Of a DNA stretch of 64,000 nt, positions 7,707 to 16,948 are shown one piece after another. The translations under genes were made by a program, and so were the position numbers. Every line of letters starts with the position of its first letter. The first letter of the stretch is position 1. The notes under the pieces were generated by a model. It saw nothing but the letters and a program-made list of their open reading frames with translations, was not told the DNA's origin and did not search any database. Source of the stretch: CAYYFX01 sp964571855 (lineage in GTDB: Bacteria; ARS69); NCBI GenBank assembly GCA_964571855.1, contig CAZNDO010000005.1, forward strand, positions 1-64,000. The letters are read 5' to 3'.

Positions 7707-9934
7707 ACTTCCAGGCCGACGGACGGGATCCCCGGGACCCCCGTGCGGGTCACGCGCTCGGCGTCGTCGCGGGCGGATCCGTCCGCGTCGAGCAGGCGCC
7801 ACCCGTACCACAGGACGTTGTCGTGGTTCGTGAGGTTGAGCGCCTCGCCCCACACCGTGGCATCGCAGCCGGCGAGACGGAAGTGATGCCGGATCCGCAC
7901 GTCCACGCGGTGGTAGTCCGGGAGGCGCGCCGCGTTCGGAGGTCCCTCGTTGAGCACCCAGTCCCCGCCGTCCTCGTGACGCCAGGTCTGCACGGTGTAC
8001 GGCGTGCCGGTGCGGAAGCGGTAGGAGAAGCCCACGTCCCAGCCCCGCGCGAAGGAGTAGGTGTTCGAGAGCGCCAGCGTGTGCAGGGCGTCGAAGTCGC
8101 GGCGGTAGGTCTGCCAGCCGTCACTCCACTCGGAGCGGCCGAGCGTGTAGGCCGCCCACCAGTTGGACACCGCGCCTTCCCGCCGCAGCGACACGTCAAG
8201 TCCGAGGGAGCGCCCGGCGCGGATCACGCGGCTCTGCACCACGTCGTCCACCGTGCGGGAGACGACGCCGTCGATCGGATGGAAACGCTTCTGCCATCCC
8301 TCCACGCCGAGCGCGACCGCGCCCAGTCGCTTCTCCACGCCGAGCACGGTGTGGTCGGAGCGCTGCATGCGTTCGCTGAGCACGAGCACGTTGTCGTCGC
8401 CGGTGACGAGTCCGCGCGGCGGCTGCTCGTGCCAGCCCCAGGCCGCCCGCACCATCCACTGCCGGGGCAGGCGCCACGCCGCGGCGGCGCGCGGGGACAC
8501 CCCGAGCTCGCGCGTGACCGTGTCGTGCGCGCCGCGCATACCGAGGCTCACCGAGACGTCCGCGCGCGGCGACCATTCGTCGCCGAGCCAGACCGCCGTG
8601 CGGTCCGTGCGGGACTCGATGCGCGCGTCCAGCGCCTCCTCGCGCGACACGAGGCCGTCCGCGGTGATGCGCACGACCGGCCCGCCGGCGAGGTCCGCGT
8701 CCACCCACTCGCGTTCCGTCTCCAAGCCCGCCGTCCAGCGGTGCGGGCCGCGCTGCAGCATCGCCTCCGCGCGCGCCCCGGCGCGACGGGAGCGGCGGTC
8801 GTCGCGGCGCGCGCCCGACAGCCGTCGGTCCTGCGCGGAGCCCGCGCCGTACACCGTCCCGCGCAACGCAAGGTCCGGCGCGGCCAGCCAGTCCAGGTTC
8901 GCCCACGCGTAGTGGTCCGTGTAGTCCGCGTCCACGAAATGCGACTCGATGCCGTCCTCGTAGAACACGTGGTCCTCGACGCGCATCCACGCGCCCGTGA
9001 GCGTTCGCCCGTCCCCCGCCGAGCGGCGAGCGCGCACGAGGAGGTCGCGATACGCGGGCTCCACGAGCGCGTCATCCTGCAGCCACCCGAGGATGCGGTG
9101 CAGGTATCCCTCGCGCGCCGACACGAACATCGAGCCGTTCGCCGCGTGATGTTCCAGCACGGCGCGGGCCGCGGTGGCGTCCGCGGCGATCGCGCCGTGC
9201 CACCCGGCGGGCCCGTCGTCGCGCAGTGCCACGTCCATGGCGCCGGAGGTCCGTCCGCCCAGCCGCGCGGGGAAGGCGCCCGCGTACACGTCGAGCCGCT
9301 CCACCAGCCCCATCGGGACGATGCCCGTCACCCCGCCGAAGTCCCGTCCGTGGAACAGGGAGCGGACCTCCATCCCGTCGATCCGGACCAGCGTCTCCTC
9401 CTCGCTGCCGCCCCGGAGATGGAAGCCGCTGCCCACGTCCTCCGCGGAGACGCCGGGCAGCAGGCGGACGAGCAGGAAGGGATCGCCGGCCGGGTTCGGC
9501 AGCGCCGCGGCCCGCTCCGCGCGGATGACCGTCCGGCCGCTCGTGCCGTCCGCGGGCGAGGGTCCGGGCTCGGGCGCCACGCGGAGCGCATCCATCCGGT
9601 GCGCGCGGCCCCGCAGCCGGACGACGACCTCGTCACCGCGGGGCGACGCGACCGGCATGCCCTCCCATGGTTCGAAGGACACGTGGAGCACACGGAGGGG
9701 GCCCGCAAGGGACGCCGGCAACCGGCACGCGCCGTCCTCCCCCGCCAGGAAGCCGCGCCCGTCGCGAAGGACGTTCGCCCACGGCACGGCGGCGCCGGTG
9801 GCGTCGTCCACGACGCGCACGGTCAACGTGTCGGCGGCCGCGTCGGCCGCCCCGGAGGGAACGGCGCCGGCCGGCACCGGGAACGTCGTCCAGACCGCGA
9901 GCAGCAGTCCGAACGCGCGGAGGGCGGATCTCAT
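7697..9934 (-). CDS. TonB-dependent outer-membrane receptor with CarboxypepD_reg-like domain
   Basis: Outer-membrane beta-barrel receptor (745 residues) powered by TonB/ExbBD, importing an unknown ligand. It has a signal peptide (about 1-25, MRSALRAFGLLLAVW), an N-terminal carboxypeptidase-regulatory-like beta domain (about 35-110, VRVVDDATGAAVPWANV), a plug domain (about 125-235, with LLPGVSAEDVGSGFHLRGG and LVRIDGMEV), and a barrel ending in VGLEVRF with the usual terminal Phe. The domain order is that of Bacteroidota/FCB-type receptors. It is monocistronic by position, with an extended -10 element at 10021-10029 and a tandem repeat in its presumed 5' leader. Its 3' end lies in the large palindrome. 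Confidence 0.88.
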   Translation of the reverse strand: MRSALRAFGLLLAVWTTFPVPAGAVPSGAADAAADTLTVRVVDDATGAAVPWANVLRDGRGFLAGEDGACRLPASLAGPLRVLHVSFEPWEGMPVASPRGDEVVVRLRGRAHRMDALRVAPEPGPSPADGTSGRTVIRAERAAALPNPAGDPFLLVRLLPGVSAEDVGSGFHLRGGSEEETLVRIDGMEVRSLFHGRDFGGVTGIVPMGLVERLDVYAGAFPARLGGRTSGAMDVALRDDGPAGWHGAIAADATAARAVLEHHAANGSMFVSAREGYLHRILGWLQDDALVEPAYRDLLVRARRSAGDGRTLTGAWMRVEDHVFYEDGIESHFVDADYTDHYAWANLDWLAAPDLALRGTVYGAGSAQDRRLSGARRDDRRSRRAGARAEAMLQRGPHRWTAGLETEREWVDADLAGGPVVRITADGLVSREEALDARIESRTDRTAVWLGDEWSPRADVSVSLGMRGAHDTVTRELGVSPRAAAAWRLPRQWMVRAAWGWHEQPPRGLVTGDDNVLVLSERMQRSDHTVLGVEKRLGAVALGVEGWQKRFHPIDGVVSRTVDDVVQSRVIRAGRSLGLDVSLRREGAVSNWWAAYTLGRSEWSDGWQTYRRDFDALHTLALSNTYSFARGWDVGFSYRFRTGTPYTVQTWRHEDGGDWVLNEGPPNAARLPDYHRVDVRIRHHFRLAGCDATVWGEALNLTNHDNVLWYGWRLLDADGSARDDAERVTRTGVPGIPSVGLEVRF

Positions 9935-9963
9935 CCGGGATGGCGTCTCGGGAGGTTCGTCTC

Positions 9964-9991
9964 GGGTTGTCGGGACCGGGTTGTCGGGACC
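9964..9991. repeat. Perfect tandem 14-bp repeat in the receptor leader
   Basis: Two identical 14-bp units (gggttgtcgggacc) lie head to tail at 9964-9977 and 9978-9991, 30 bp upstream of the receptor start and, if the -10 at 10021-10026 is right, inside its 5' untranslated region. A degenerate third unit seems to precede them. Confidence 0.85.
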
Positions 9992-10020
9992 GGGACGCGC
10001 ATGCGCGTGACGGCATCCGC

Positions 10021-10029
10021 ATTCTAGCA
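10021..10029 (-). promoter_or_regulatory. Extended -10 promoter element for the TonB receptor
   Basis: On the minus strand the sequence reads TGCTAGAAT, an extended -10 (TGn then TAGAAT, one mismatch to TATAAT). There is no recognisable -35, as is usual for extended -10 promoters. It lies within a small dyad (CGCAT...ATGCG) and about 90 bp upstream of the receptor start at 9934. Confidence 0.5.
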
Positions 10030-10178
10030 GATGCGTGCGCGGCGCGGTCGGCGCGGGCTGCCACGGAGCGCAGGATCCGCCAACGTTCGACCAATCCCGA
10101 TCCGATTTCGGGTCTCAAGGTGGAACCGTGTCCACCCGTAAAGCGGGACAGGGAGAGAACCCGGGAGCCGGGGGCCGC

Positions 10179-10496
10179 ATGTCCGTCGAAGACTTCCGCA
10201 TCAACGCGTTCGTCCGCGAGCTTCTCGGGCGCTTCTGGGTGGACTTCCAGGGGCTCCGGTACGGCACCGTCGGGCGCATCGTGTACCTGCACGGGAGGTT
10301 CGAGAAGGTGCGGCCGCCCGAGACGGGCGGCGACGAGCCGATCCGGTCGAAGCAACCGGCGTGGATCTCCGAGAACCTGACCCTTCTCGAGGCCGTGGAG
10401 CGCGAGATCCGGCGCGAGCCGCTCGTGCAGGACGTGATCTTCCGCCTCGAGAACTTCCGCAAGGTCGACGGCAAGTGGGTCTCATCGGGAGCATGA
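10179..10496 (+). CDS. Small BON-like domain protein
   Basis: A 105-residue cytoplasmic protein without signal peptide. After a short N-terminus, a beta-alpha-beta pattern is visible: TVGRIVYLHGRFE, then the helix LLEAVEREIRREPLVQDVIF and the strand RLENFRKV. This resembles a BON domain, a small fold that binds other proteins or membranes; I cannot confirm the family. The ATG at 10179 is chosen because the residues before it are Gly/Pro-rich noise. It is coupled by ATGA to the TPR gene and so belongs to a three-gene operon with a uracil-glycosylase-like protein. The 244-bp region before it also serves the divergent receptor. Confidence 0.68.
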   Translation: MSVEDFRINAFVRELLGRFWVDFQGLRYGTVGRIVYLHGRFEKVRPPETGGDEPIRSKQPAWISENLTLLEAVEREIRREPLVQDVIFRLENFRKVDGKWVSSGA

Positions 10497-11833
10497 GCAT
10501 GACCATCCCGGGCCCCGCCCGCCCCCTCCTCGAAACGCGACACGTCGCGGCGCTCCGCGAGAGCCTCCGGCAGGATCTCGGCGCCCATCCCGAGTGGCCC
10601 GACCTCTGGAACGTGCACGGCCTGCTGGAAGCCCACGAGGGCAGCCTGGACAAGGCCCGCGCCAGCTTCACGGAGGCGCTGCGGCGCAACGCCGGGTACC
10701 GCGCGGCGTCCCGGAACCTGGCGTGGGTGGATCTCCTCTCGGGCGGCAGCCCGGTGGGGACCGAGGACATGGACCATGGCGCCGTGCTCGGCGCGGTGCG
10801 CACCCTGTTGCACGGCCTGCCGCCGCGCGCGGGCTGGGCGGACCGCGACCCGTCGGCCGCCTTCCTGGCCGCGGCGCTCGCGGCGCGCTCCGGGCGCCCG
10901 GCCCTGCTGGACGAGGCGGTGGCGAGACTGCGCGGGCTTCTGGACGGTGCGGACGAGCTGCTGGACGCGGCGGGGCTGGCGGAGTCCGGGCGCGTGCTCG
11001 CCGACCGCCTCGACGAGCTGGCCCGGCCCGAGCGCATGAACCCCGGCCTGTCCGAGCTCCTGCACCGCGCGGGCCGGCTGGAGTCCATCGCGGGACGCGA
11101 CGCGGACGCCCTGCGACTGCACGCGCTCGCCGCGCTCCTGGACGGCGGCCGCGCCGCGTACCTCGTGGAGCGGGCGGAGATCGCCTCGCGCGCGGGAAGC
11201 GCGGACGAGGCCCTGCAGCACCTGCGCGACGCGGTGGCCGCCCGCCCGGCGTGGGCCCGCGCGCGCGCGGCGCTGGGGTACGAGCTGTCGCGCCGGGGCG
11301 ACGCCCCGGAGTCCCTGGAGCACTTCGCACAGGCCGCGCGCCTGGAGCCGCGGTGGGCGGACGTGCGCTACCAGCACGGCCTGCTCCTGCACGCCACCGG
11401 CCGCAACGCCGAGGCGGTGACCGCCATGGAGGCCGCGCTCGCCATCAACCCGGGCTACCTGGTGGCGCGCATCGCGCTGGCGAACCTGCTGTTCGACGCC
11501 CACCGCGCCGCCGAGGCCGCGCCGCACTACGAGCGCGTGCTGGAGGAGGGCATGGACACGCCGTTCCTGGCCGGACGCTTCGGCTACGCGCTGCATGCGG
11601 CCGGGGACCGGAACCGGGCCGAGGAACTGTTCCTCGAGGCGATCGCGAAGGACCGGCGGAGACCGGAGCTGCTGGCCCTGTACGGGCAGTTCCTCGTGGA
11701 GACCGACCGGCGCTACGAGGCGCGGATGGTGTGGGACCGTGCCCTGGCGGCGAACCCGCCCGACCGCGTGCGCGCGGAGATCGAGACGATGCGCGCGGAG
11801 ATCGCCATCCAGGAGCGGAGGAGCGACTCGTGA
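10493..11833 (+). CDS. TPR-repeat protein
   Basis: Cytoplasmic tetratricopeptide-repeat scaffold of 446 residues with no signal peptide or membrane segment. Repeats are seen at both ends: LWNVHGLLEAHEGSLDKARA around 35-60, and a run of TPR units from about 240 to 430 (ADEALQHLRDAVAARPAWA, APESLEHFAQAARLEPRWA, NAEAVTAMEAALAINPGYL). The middle third is helical but poorly repetitive. TPR proteins mediate protein-protein contacts. This gene sits between the BON-like and UDG-like genes with 4-nt overlaps on both sides, so it probably scaffolds a complex that includes the glycosylase-like protein. No enzymatic motif is seen. Confidence 0.85.
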   Translation: MSMTIPGPARPLLETRHVAALRESLRQDLGAHPEWPDLWNVHGLLEAHEGSLDKARASFTEALRRNAGYRAASRNLAWVDLLSGGSPVGTEDMDHGAVLGAVRTLLHGLPPRAGWADRDPSAAFLAAALAARSGRPALLDEAVARLRGLLDGADELLDAAGLAESGRVLADRLDELARPERMNPGLSELLHRAGRLESIAGRDADALRLHALAALLDGGRAAYLVERAEIASRAGSADEALQHLRDAVAARPAWARARAALGYELSRRGDAPESLEHFAQAARLEPRWADVRYQHGLLLHATGRNAEAVTAMEAALAINPGYLVARIALANLLFDAHRAAEAAPHYERVLEEGMDTPFLAGRFGYALHAAGDRNRAEELFLEAIAKDRRRPELLALYGQFLVETDRRYEARMVWDRALAANPPDRVRAEIETMRAEIAIQERRSDS

Positions 11834-12435
11834 GCAAGGAGGTGCGTGCCATCTTCCGGTCCGTCCACAAGTGCCGGCAGTGCTACGGGGACCGCTGCGG
11901 CATCGTGGTCACGACGCCCGAGACGTTGCCGGACACCATCCGCGTGGTGGTCATCGGCGAGCAGCCCCCGCGCGAGGGGAACGGCGCCGCGCCCACGGGC
12001 GAGGAGGCCGACTACCTCCGCACGTACCTGGACCGCGCCGGAGTGGATCCGGCCACCGTGCTGTTCGTGACCGCCGTGCTGTGCCATCCCGAGATGGCGT
12101 CCCTGCGACCGGGCCGGCCCTCCGCCACGGAAGTGCGCAACTGCTCCCAGTACCTCCGGCAGCTGCTCACGCGCGTGAACCCGAAGCTCATCGTCCCGGT
12201 GGGGCACTCCGGGCTGCTCGCGCTGCAGTTCGCGATGAACGAGTGGACGGAGCTTCGCCAGTTCATCCTGAACTACGACGTGGGCGCGGTGCTGACCCGG
12301 AAGGACTGCACGGTCTATCCGCTGTACCTGCCGTCGCCGAGCACGCTGAAGGCGCGCCCGGAAGGCCGGCAGCTCCGCGACTGGCAGAAGATCCCCCAGT
12401 TGCTGGAGTCCCTGGAGCGCGCCGCGCGCGGCTAG
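11830..12435 (+). CDS. UDG-superfamily-like Fe-S protein with altered catalytic motif
   Basis: Second uracil-DNA-glycosylase-like protein of the window, 201 residues, GTG start in a GTGA overlap with the TPR gene. Four Cys suit a [4Fe-4S] site: Cys15, Cys18, Cys85 and Cys105 (19 residues between the last two, against 15 in classic family 4). Motif 1 is GEQPPRE, close to the GEQPGD of UdgX. In the C-terminal motif the usual His is Tyr163 (YPLYLPSP), so the normal base-excision chemistry may be lost. It shares the ending PLY...RPEGRQLRDWQ with the paralogue at 6837-7472. Possible roles are a non-catalytic DNA sensor, a covalent UdgX-like trap or an unknown enzyme. The family is likely; the function is open. 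Confidence 0.68.
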   Translation: MSKEVRAIFRSVHKCRQCYGDRCGIVVTTPETLPDTIRVVVIGEQPPREGNGAAPTGEEADYLRTYLDRAGVDPATVLFVTAVLCHPEMASLRPGRPSATEVRNCSQYLRQLLTRVNPKLIVPVGHSGLLALQFAMNEWTELRQFILNYDVGAVLTRKDCTVYPLYLPSPSTLKARPEGRQLRDWQKIPQLLESLERAARG

Positions 12436-12448
12436 GCGGACCCGCCCG

Positions 12449-13987
12449 TCAGCGCGCCTTCACGATCCGGACCGTGACGGGCGCCTCGCCGGCCGCGCGG
12501 ACGCGCGCGAAGTAGACGCCCGCCGGCGCCGCGAGTCCCGCCTCCGAGCGCCCGTCCCACACGAGGTCTCCCCCGGTGGCGCGCAGGCGGCGCAGCAGCC
12601 GGCCGGCCACGTCGTGGATGGTGGCGTCCGCCGTGGCGCCCCCCGGCGCCGCGATGCGCACCGTGTCCACGAACGGGTTCGGGCCGACCCGGACCGCGGG
12701 CGAACGCGGGAGCGAGTCCGCGACCACGGCGCGGAGGACGGGAACCGTGCGCACGAGCGGATGCGTGCGCCCGATGGCCGCCTGCGCCGGGCTCCAGACC
12801 TTGTTCGCGGAGTGGATGAGCGGGAACATCACGTAGGGGAAGTCCCCGCACCCGTACGGGAAGTCCTGCGTGCACTCCGGCGTGTCCAGCATGGGGTCCC
12901 AGTGCGCCAGGTCCGACTCCGTGGTGTGGTAGAAGCCGAGGTAGTGCCCGATCTCGTGCGCCATCAGCGAGGCGTACGCTCCCAGGCAGTCCGAGCACTG
13001 GAAGAACGGCTCCATGCGGATGGCGATGCCCGAGTCCCGCGTGCCGGACAAGAGCGGGCCGGGGATGCCGCCGGAGAGGCCCACCACGGGATTGAGCGGC
13101 GAGTCGAACTTCTGCACGCAGTACACGTTCAGGGCGCGGTCCACGCCCACGTCCGCGGACGTGCGGAACATGCGCCCGGCCTCGTCCCAGGTCTGGATGA
13201 TGTCGAACTCGGGGAGCGGCAGGTCCACGTGCGTGACGTCCCCGATCCGGATCCCCGACGGCTCCAGCCACACCGCCACGCTGTCCAGGAACGAACGGAA
13301 GCGCGGTGACGTGCGCGCCAGGTCCGCCGTGAGCGTGCTGGCCGGCAGGTACACGAAGTTCAGGTCCAGCACGTGCTCCACCTTCACCGCCGCGTCCGTG
13401 CGCACGGCGGCCAGGACGTCCACCGTGACGCCGTCCCCGATCCCGGCCTGGTCCACGGGCTCCGGATGGGACGGCGTGGCGCGCACGCGAAACGTGTAGG
13501 TGCCGGGCGCCAGTGCTCCGCCGGGCCGATCCGTGCTGGGGATCTGGGCGGTCCCGCGCCCCGTGCGCACCTCGCTGGCCACGGGCGCGTCCGGGCAGTC
13601 CTCGCAGGAGAGCAGTTCCCCGGACGGCGAGGTCAGCTCGACCGAAACATCCCAGAACGGACTCGTCCCTTCGGCACGGAGGACGATGCCGACCGTGCCG
13701 TTCTCCACGCGGATGGGAAACGCCGCCGACAGGGGCCGCGCCTCCACGCCGACCCACCGCAGCACGTACAGGTCCCGCGCGGCGCTGGGCGGCTCCACCT
13801 CGGGGCGCGGAACCACCCGGGCGGCGCCGCCCGGGCCCGGGTCCGTCCGGGGCGGCACCGCGCAGACGGACTCGCCGGGAAGGAACACGTCCGTCGCGCG
13901 GAGATCCGCGTGCGCGGGCGCAACGTGGGCGGCGGCCAAAACCACCAGCGGAGCGAACAGGAACCACCGACCGCGGGCGCGCGCCAT
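12449..13987 (-). CDS. Secreted metzincin-like zinc protease with FlgD/T9SS-like C-terminal domain
   Basis: Exported zinc metalloprotease, 512 residues, with a signal peptide (about 1-28, ending AHA). Residues 85-195 form a beta-rich domain that resembles prepeptidase or CARDB-like modules. The catalytic motif HEIGHYLGFYH is at 344-354, a textbook metzincin HExxHxxGxxH site, followed by a candidate Met-turn (YVMFP). The last 85 residues (VRVGPNPFVDTVRI to the end, with GVYFARV) are the FlgD-Ig/T9SS type A-like sorting module used for surface delivery or anchoring in FCB-type bacteria. The start ATG at 13987 has a GGAGGT site. It probably digests extracellular protein; the substrate is unknown. 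Confidence 0.87.
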   Translation of the reverse strand: MARARGRWFLFAPLVVLAAAHVAPAHADLRATDVFLPGESVCAVPPRTDPGPGGAARVVPRPEVEPPSAARDLYVLRWVGVEARPLSAAFPIRVENGTVGIVLRAEGTSPFWDVSVELTSPSGELLSCEDCPDAPVASEVRTGRGTAQIPSTDRPGGALAPGTYTFRVRATPSHPEPVDQAGIGDGVTVDVLAAVRTDAAVKVEHVLDLNFVYLPASTLTADLARTSPRFRSFLDSVAVWLEPSGIRIGDVTHVDLPLPEFDIIQTWDEAGRMFRTSADVGVDRALNVYCVQKFDSPLNPVVGLSGGIPGPLLSGTRDSGIAIRMEPFFQCSDCLGAYASLMAHEIGHYLGFYHTTESDLAHWDPMLDTPECTQDFPYGCGDFPYVMFPLIHSANKVWSPAQAAIGRTHPLVRTVPVLRAVVADSLPRSPAVRVGPNPFVDTVRIAAPGGATADATIHDVAGRLLRRLRATGGDLVWDGRSEAGLAAPAGVYFARVRAAGEAPVTVRIVKAR

Positions 13988-14085
13988 GGCCACCTCCCGG
14001 GCGAATCGGCGTTGGGTCGCGGGGGACGACTTCACTGTATCCCGAATCGCAGGGCCGGCAACAGCCCCGGGACGCGGACGCCGCC

Positions 14086-16932
14086 CTACCCGCCCGATGC
14101 GGGGGCGGTCGAACCGGCCGCGCCCGCTTCGGGGAGCCAGTCCACCCACGTCCGGCGGTCCACCTCGAAGTGGTGCAGGAACACCCGGTGCAGCTCCTTC
14201 GCATCGAGCGCCTCGATGCGCGCTCGGCGATCCCGGATGTCCTCGAGGGGGAGGCCGCGCGTCCACAGGGCCGCGAAATTGCCGAGCCAGAACCCGTTCC
14301 GCTCCAGGTTCGTCTCCAGCTCCCGGAGCTGCAGTTCCTTCTCCTTCGCCACCTCGTCGGCGGTGGGTCCGCTCTCCCGCAGCTCCCGGATCGTCCGAAG
14401 CACCTCCTCGGCCAGCAGCGCGGCGTCCTCCGGCGCGGAGCCGAAGCGGACCGTGATCCGTCCGTAGGATGGGCCGGGCAGCTGGAACTGGAAGCCCACG
14501 CCCACCCCGTACGTGGCGCCCCGATCCTCGCGCAGCCGGTCCCGCAGCCGCCGCTCCAGGATGGAGCACGCCGTGCCCAGCCGATGCCACTCGAAGGGAT
14601 CCTCGCCGCGGTAGGAGTGGAACGTCAGCGTGGTGGTGGCCCGCGGCTCCACGCCCCCGTACACGGTCTCGCGGACGGACGAGAGCGGGAACCCCGTGGA
14701 CCGGTCCACCCACTCGTTCCGCCGCCCGCCGCCGCGCGGCGCCGGGATCGCGCCGAGCGTGCGCGCGAGGTCCGCTTCCAGCGCGCCCGGGTCCACGTTG
14801 CCCACGATGAAGAACGCGAAGTCCGCCGGCGTGGCGAAGCAGCGGCGGTAGAACTCCAGCGCCGCGTCCAGGTCGATCTCGCCCAGCCGCTCCGCGGTCA
14901 TCGGGCGCCGGCGCGGGTCGTCGCGGGTGTTGATGGCCACGAGCCGGTCCATGTACCGCGCGGCCGGATCCGCGGCACGGTGCTGCAGCGAAGCCCGGGA
15001 CCTCGCCAGCACGCGTTCGAACGCGGCCGGGTCGCGGTTGGGCGACGTCATCACGAGCGCCGCCAATTCCAGCGCGACCGGCAGGTCCGTCGCGGTGGAC
15101 GAGCCGGACACGCCGTGCGTGCGCTCGTGGAAGTACGGCGACACGCTGGCCACCTTCCCGGAGAGCAGCTTCGCGAGCTGCGTGGGCGTGCGACCGCCCC
15201 ATCCGGACTCCCCCACGATCGTCTCCGCGGCCTCCGCGGACGGCAGCTCCGGAAGCTCCGCCATGGACGTGCCGCCCGGCGCCACGCCCTCCAGCAGCAC
15301 GGTGTCGTCCTGGAACTCCGTGGGCTTCACGAACACGCGCATCCCGTTGGACAGCGCCAGCTCCGTCACGCCGATGGACGCGATCTCCCGCCGCGACACG
15401 ACCTCCCCGGGCGCGAGCCCCGCGGGCAGGATGTCGCCGTCCGCGGTCTCGTCCACCCACGGCGCGAGGTCCGCCCGCGCGACCTCCCGCAGCACGGCGC
15501 GCAGCGCCTCCTCCCCCGGCGCCGGCGCCGACTCCGGGCGGGCTCCGCTCACCACGAGACCCCCGGCGCCCGCCAGCTCCGTGAACGCCGCGTTGCACTC
15601 GCGCACGGTGATGCCCGGGAGCTCGGCCTGCCAGATCGCGCGCTCGGCGTCGATCCCGGGGATGGGCTCATCCTCCACGAAGTGCCGGACGTACTCGGAC
15701 GCGAAGGCCGCGCTGGGCGTCTTCCCGCGCTCCGCCCACGACGCCTCGATCCCCGCGAGCATGTCCCGTCGCGTGCGCTCCAGCTCGGACTCCGTGAACC
15801 CGTGCACGACCGCACGCCGCTCCTCGCGCACCAGCGCCTCGAGCGCCCGCGCCTCCCCGCCGTCCACGACCCGCGCCGACAGGCCCGGCAGCTCGGTGTC
15901 GCCGAACCGGGACGCGCCCCACCCCGCGCCCAGGAACGGCGGGTCCTCCGACCGGGCCAGCTCGGCCAGGCGGGCGTTGAACATGCTGGCCGCGGCCTGC
16001 CGCACGAGCGACTCGCGGTACGCGCCGCGCGTGGACTCGTCCTCCGGCGCGGGGCGCTTCCGGCTCAGCGAGATCGACGCGCCGCGCGTCTCCGGATCCG
16101 CCACGAGCGCGAACAGCGTGTCCGCCGCCGCCGGCACGGCGCGATCCGCCGGTTCCCGCAGGGACCCGGCCGCCGGCAGCGCCCCGAACACCTCGCGCAC
16201 CCTCGCCACCACCTGCGCCGCGTCGAAGTCCCCCACCGCCACGAGGGCCATCCGCTCGGGCGTGTACCAGTCCCGGTAGAACCGCCGGATCGCCTCCGGG
16301 TCGCACCGCTCGATCACCTCGGGCTTCCCGATCGGCAGGCGTTCCGCGTAGCGCGACCCTGCCAGCAGCACGGGAAGCTGCCGGTCGCGGATCCGGCTGC
16401 CCGCGCCGAGCCCGCCGCGCCACTCGTCCAGGACCACGCCGCGCTCCTTCTCGATCTCCCCCGCGTCCAGCGTGGCCGCGTGCGCGAACTCCGCGAGGAT
16501 GCGGATACCCTCGGGCAGCAGGTCCTCGCGGTCCGTGGGGATCTGCAGCATGTACACGGTCTCGTCGAACGACGTGTACGCGTTCAGGTCCGCGCCGAAA
16601 CGCGCGCCCACGGACTCCAGGTACGCCACGATCTCGTTGCCGGCGTAGCTCCGCGTCCCGTTGAACACCATGTGCTCGACGAAGTGGGCCAGGCCGCGCT
16701 GGTCCTCGTCCTCGTCCACGGATCCCGCCCGCACCACGAGGCGCAACTCGGCGCGCTTCTCCGGCTTGCGGTTCTCGCGGACGGCGTAGCGGAACCCGTT
16801 GTCCAACTCGCCCAGGGTGACGGCCGGGTCCACCGGGAGCCGGGCGCCCGGGTCATGGGCGAGGGCGGGAAGGGAGACGAGCACCCCGCACAGCGCGGGG
16901 ACGACGACACGAAGCCACGAAGGTCCCCGCAC
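14086..16932 (-). CDS. M16 (pitrilysin/PqqL-like) zinc peptidase
   Basis: Exported two-domain insulinase-family peptidase (948 residues), length typical of PqqL or pitrilysin. A signal peptide follows the GTG at 16932 (WLRVVVPALCGVLVSLPALA). The inverted zinc motif HFVEH lies near residue 75, with the distal Glu in the following E-rich helix (EIEKERGVVLDEW), so the N-terminal half is catalytic. The second half (from about 480) repeats the fold without HxxEH and binds substrate. It is preceded by a GGAGG site and lies 16 bp after the phosphatase-superfamily gene, so the two are likely co-transcribed. It probably degrades short peptides in the periplasm. Confidence 0.92.
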   Translation of the reverse strand: MRGPSWLRVVVPALCGVLVSLPALAHDPGARLPVDPAVTLGELDNGFRYAVRENRKPEKRAELRLVVRAGSVDEDEDQRGLAHFVEHMVFNGTRSYAGNEIVAYLESVGARFGADLNAYTSFDETVYMLQIPTDREDLLPEGIRILAEFAHAATLDAGEIEKERGVVLDEWRGGLGAGSRIRDRQLPVLLAGSRYAERLPIGKPEVIERCDPEAIRRFYRDWYTPERMALVAVGDFDAAQVVARVREVFGALPAAGSLREPADRAVPAAADTLFALVADPETRGASISLSRKRPAPEDESTRGAYRESLVRQAAASMFNARLAELARSEDPPFLGAGWGASRFGDTELPGLSARVVDGGEARALEALVREERRAVVHGFTESELERTRRDMLAGIEASWAERGKTPSAAFASEYVRHFVEDEPIPGIDAERAIWQAELPGITVRECNAAFTELAGAGGLVVSGARPESAPAPGEEALRAVLREVARADLAPWVDETADGDILPAGLAPGEVVSRREIASIGVTELALSNGMRVFVKPTEFQDDTVLLEGVAPGGTSMAELPELPSAEAAETIVGESGWGGRTPTQLAKLLSGKVASVSPYFHERTHGVSGSSTATDLPVALELAALVMTSPNRDPAAFERVLARSRASLQHRAADPAARYMDRLVAINTRDDPRRRPMTAERLGEIDLDAALEFYRRCFATPADFAFFIVGNVDPGALEADLARTLGAIPAPRGGGRRNEWVDRSTGFPLSSVRETVYGGVEPRATTTLTFHSYRGEDPFEWHRLGTACSILERRLRDRLREDRGATYGVGVGFQFQLPGPSYGRITVRFGSAPEDAALLAEEVLRTIRELRESGPTADEVAKEKELQLRELETNLERNGFWLGNFAALWTRGLPLEDIRDRRARIEALDAKELHRVFLHHFEVDRRTWVDWLPEAGAAGSTAPASGG

Positions 16933-16948
16933 GGAGCATCCTCCCGGG

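Noticed and set aside
9964..9991. CRISPR-like repeat
   Set aside because: Only two adjacent 14-bp units with no spacers; no cas genes nearby.
5003..10027. Very long plus-strand open frames antisense to real genes, here and for example at 46331-50785 and 13513-17007
   Set aside because: They are Arg/Ala/Pro/Gly-rich, have no domain motifs, and lie opposite genes with clear families. In GC-rich DNA such antisense frames stay open by chance.
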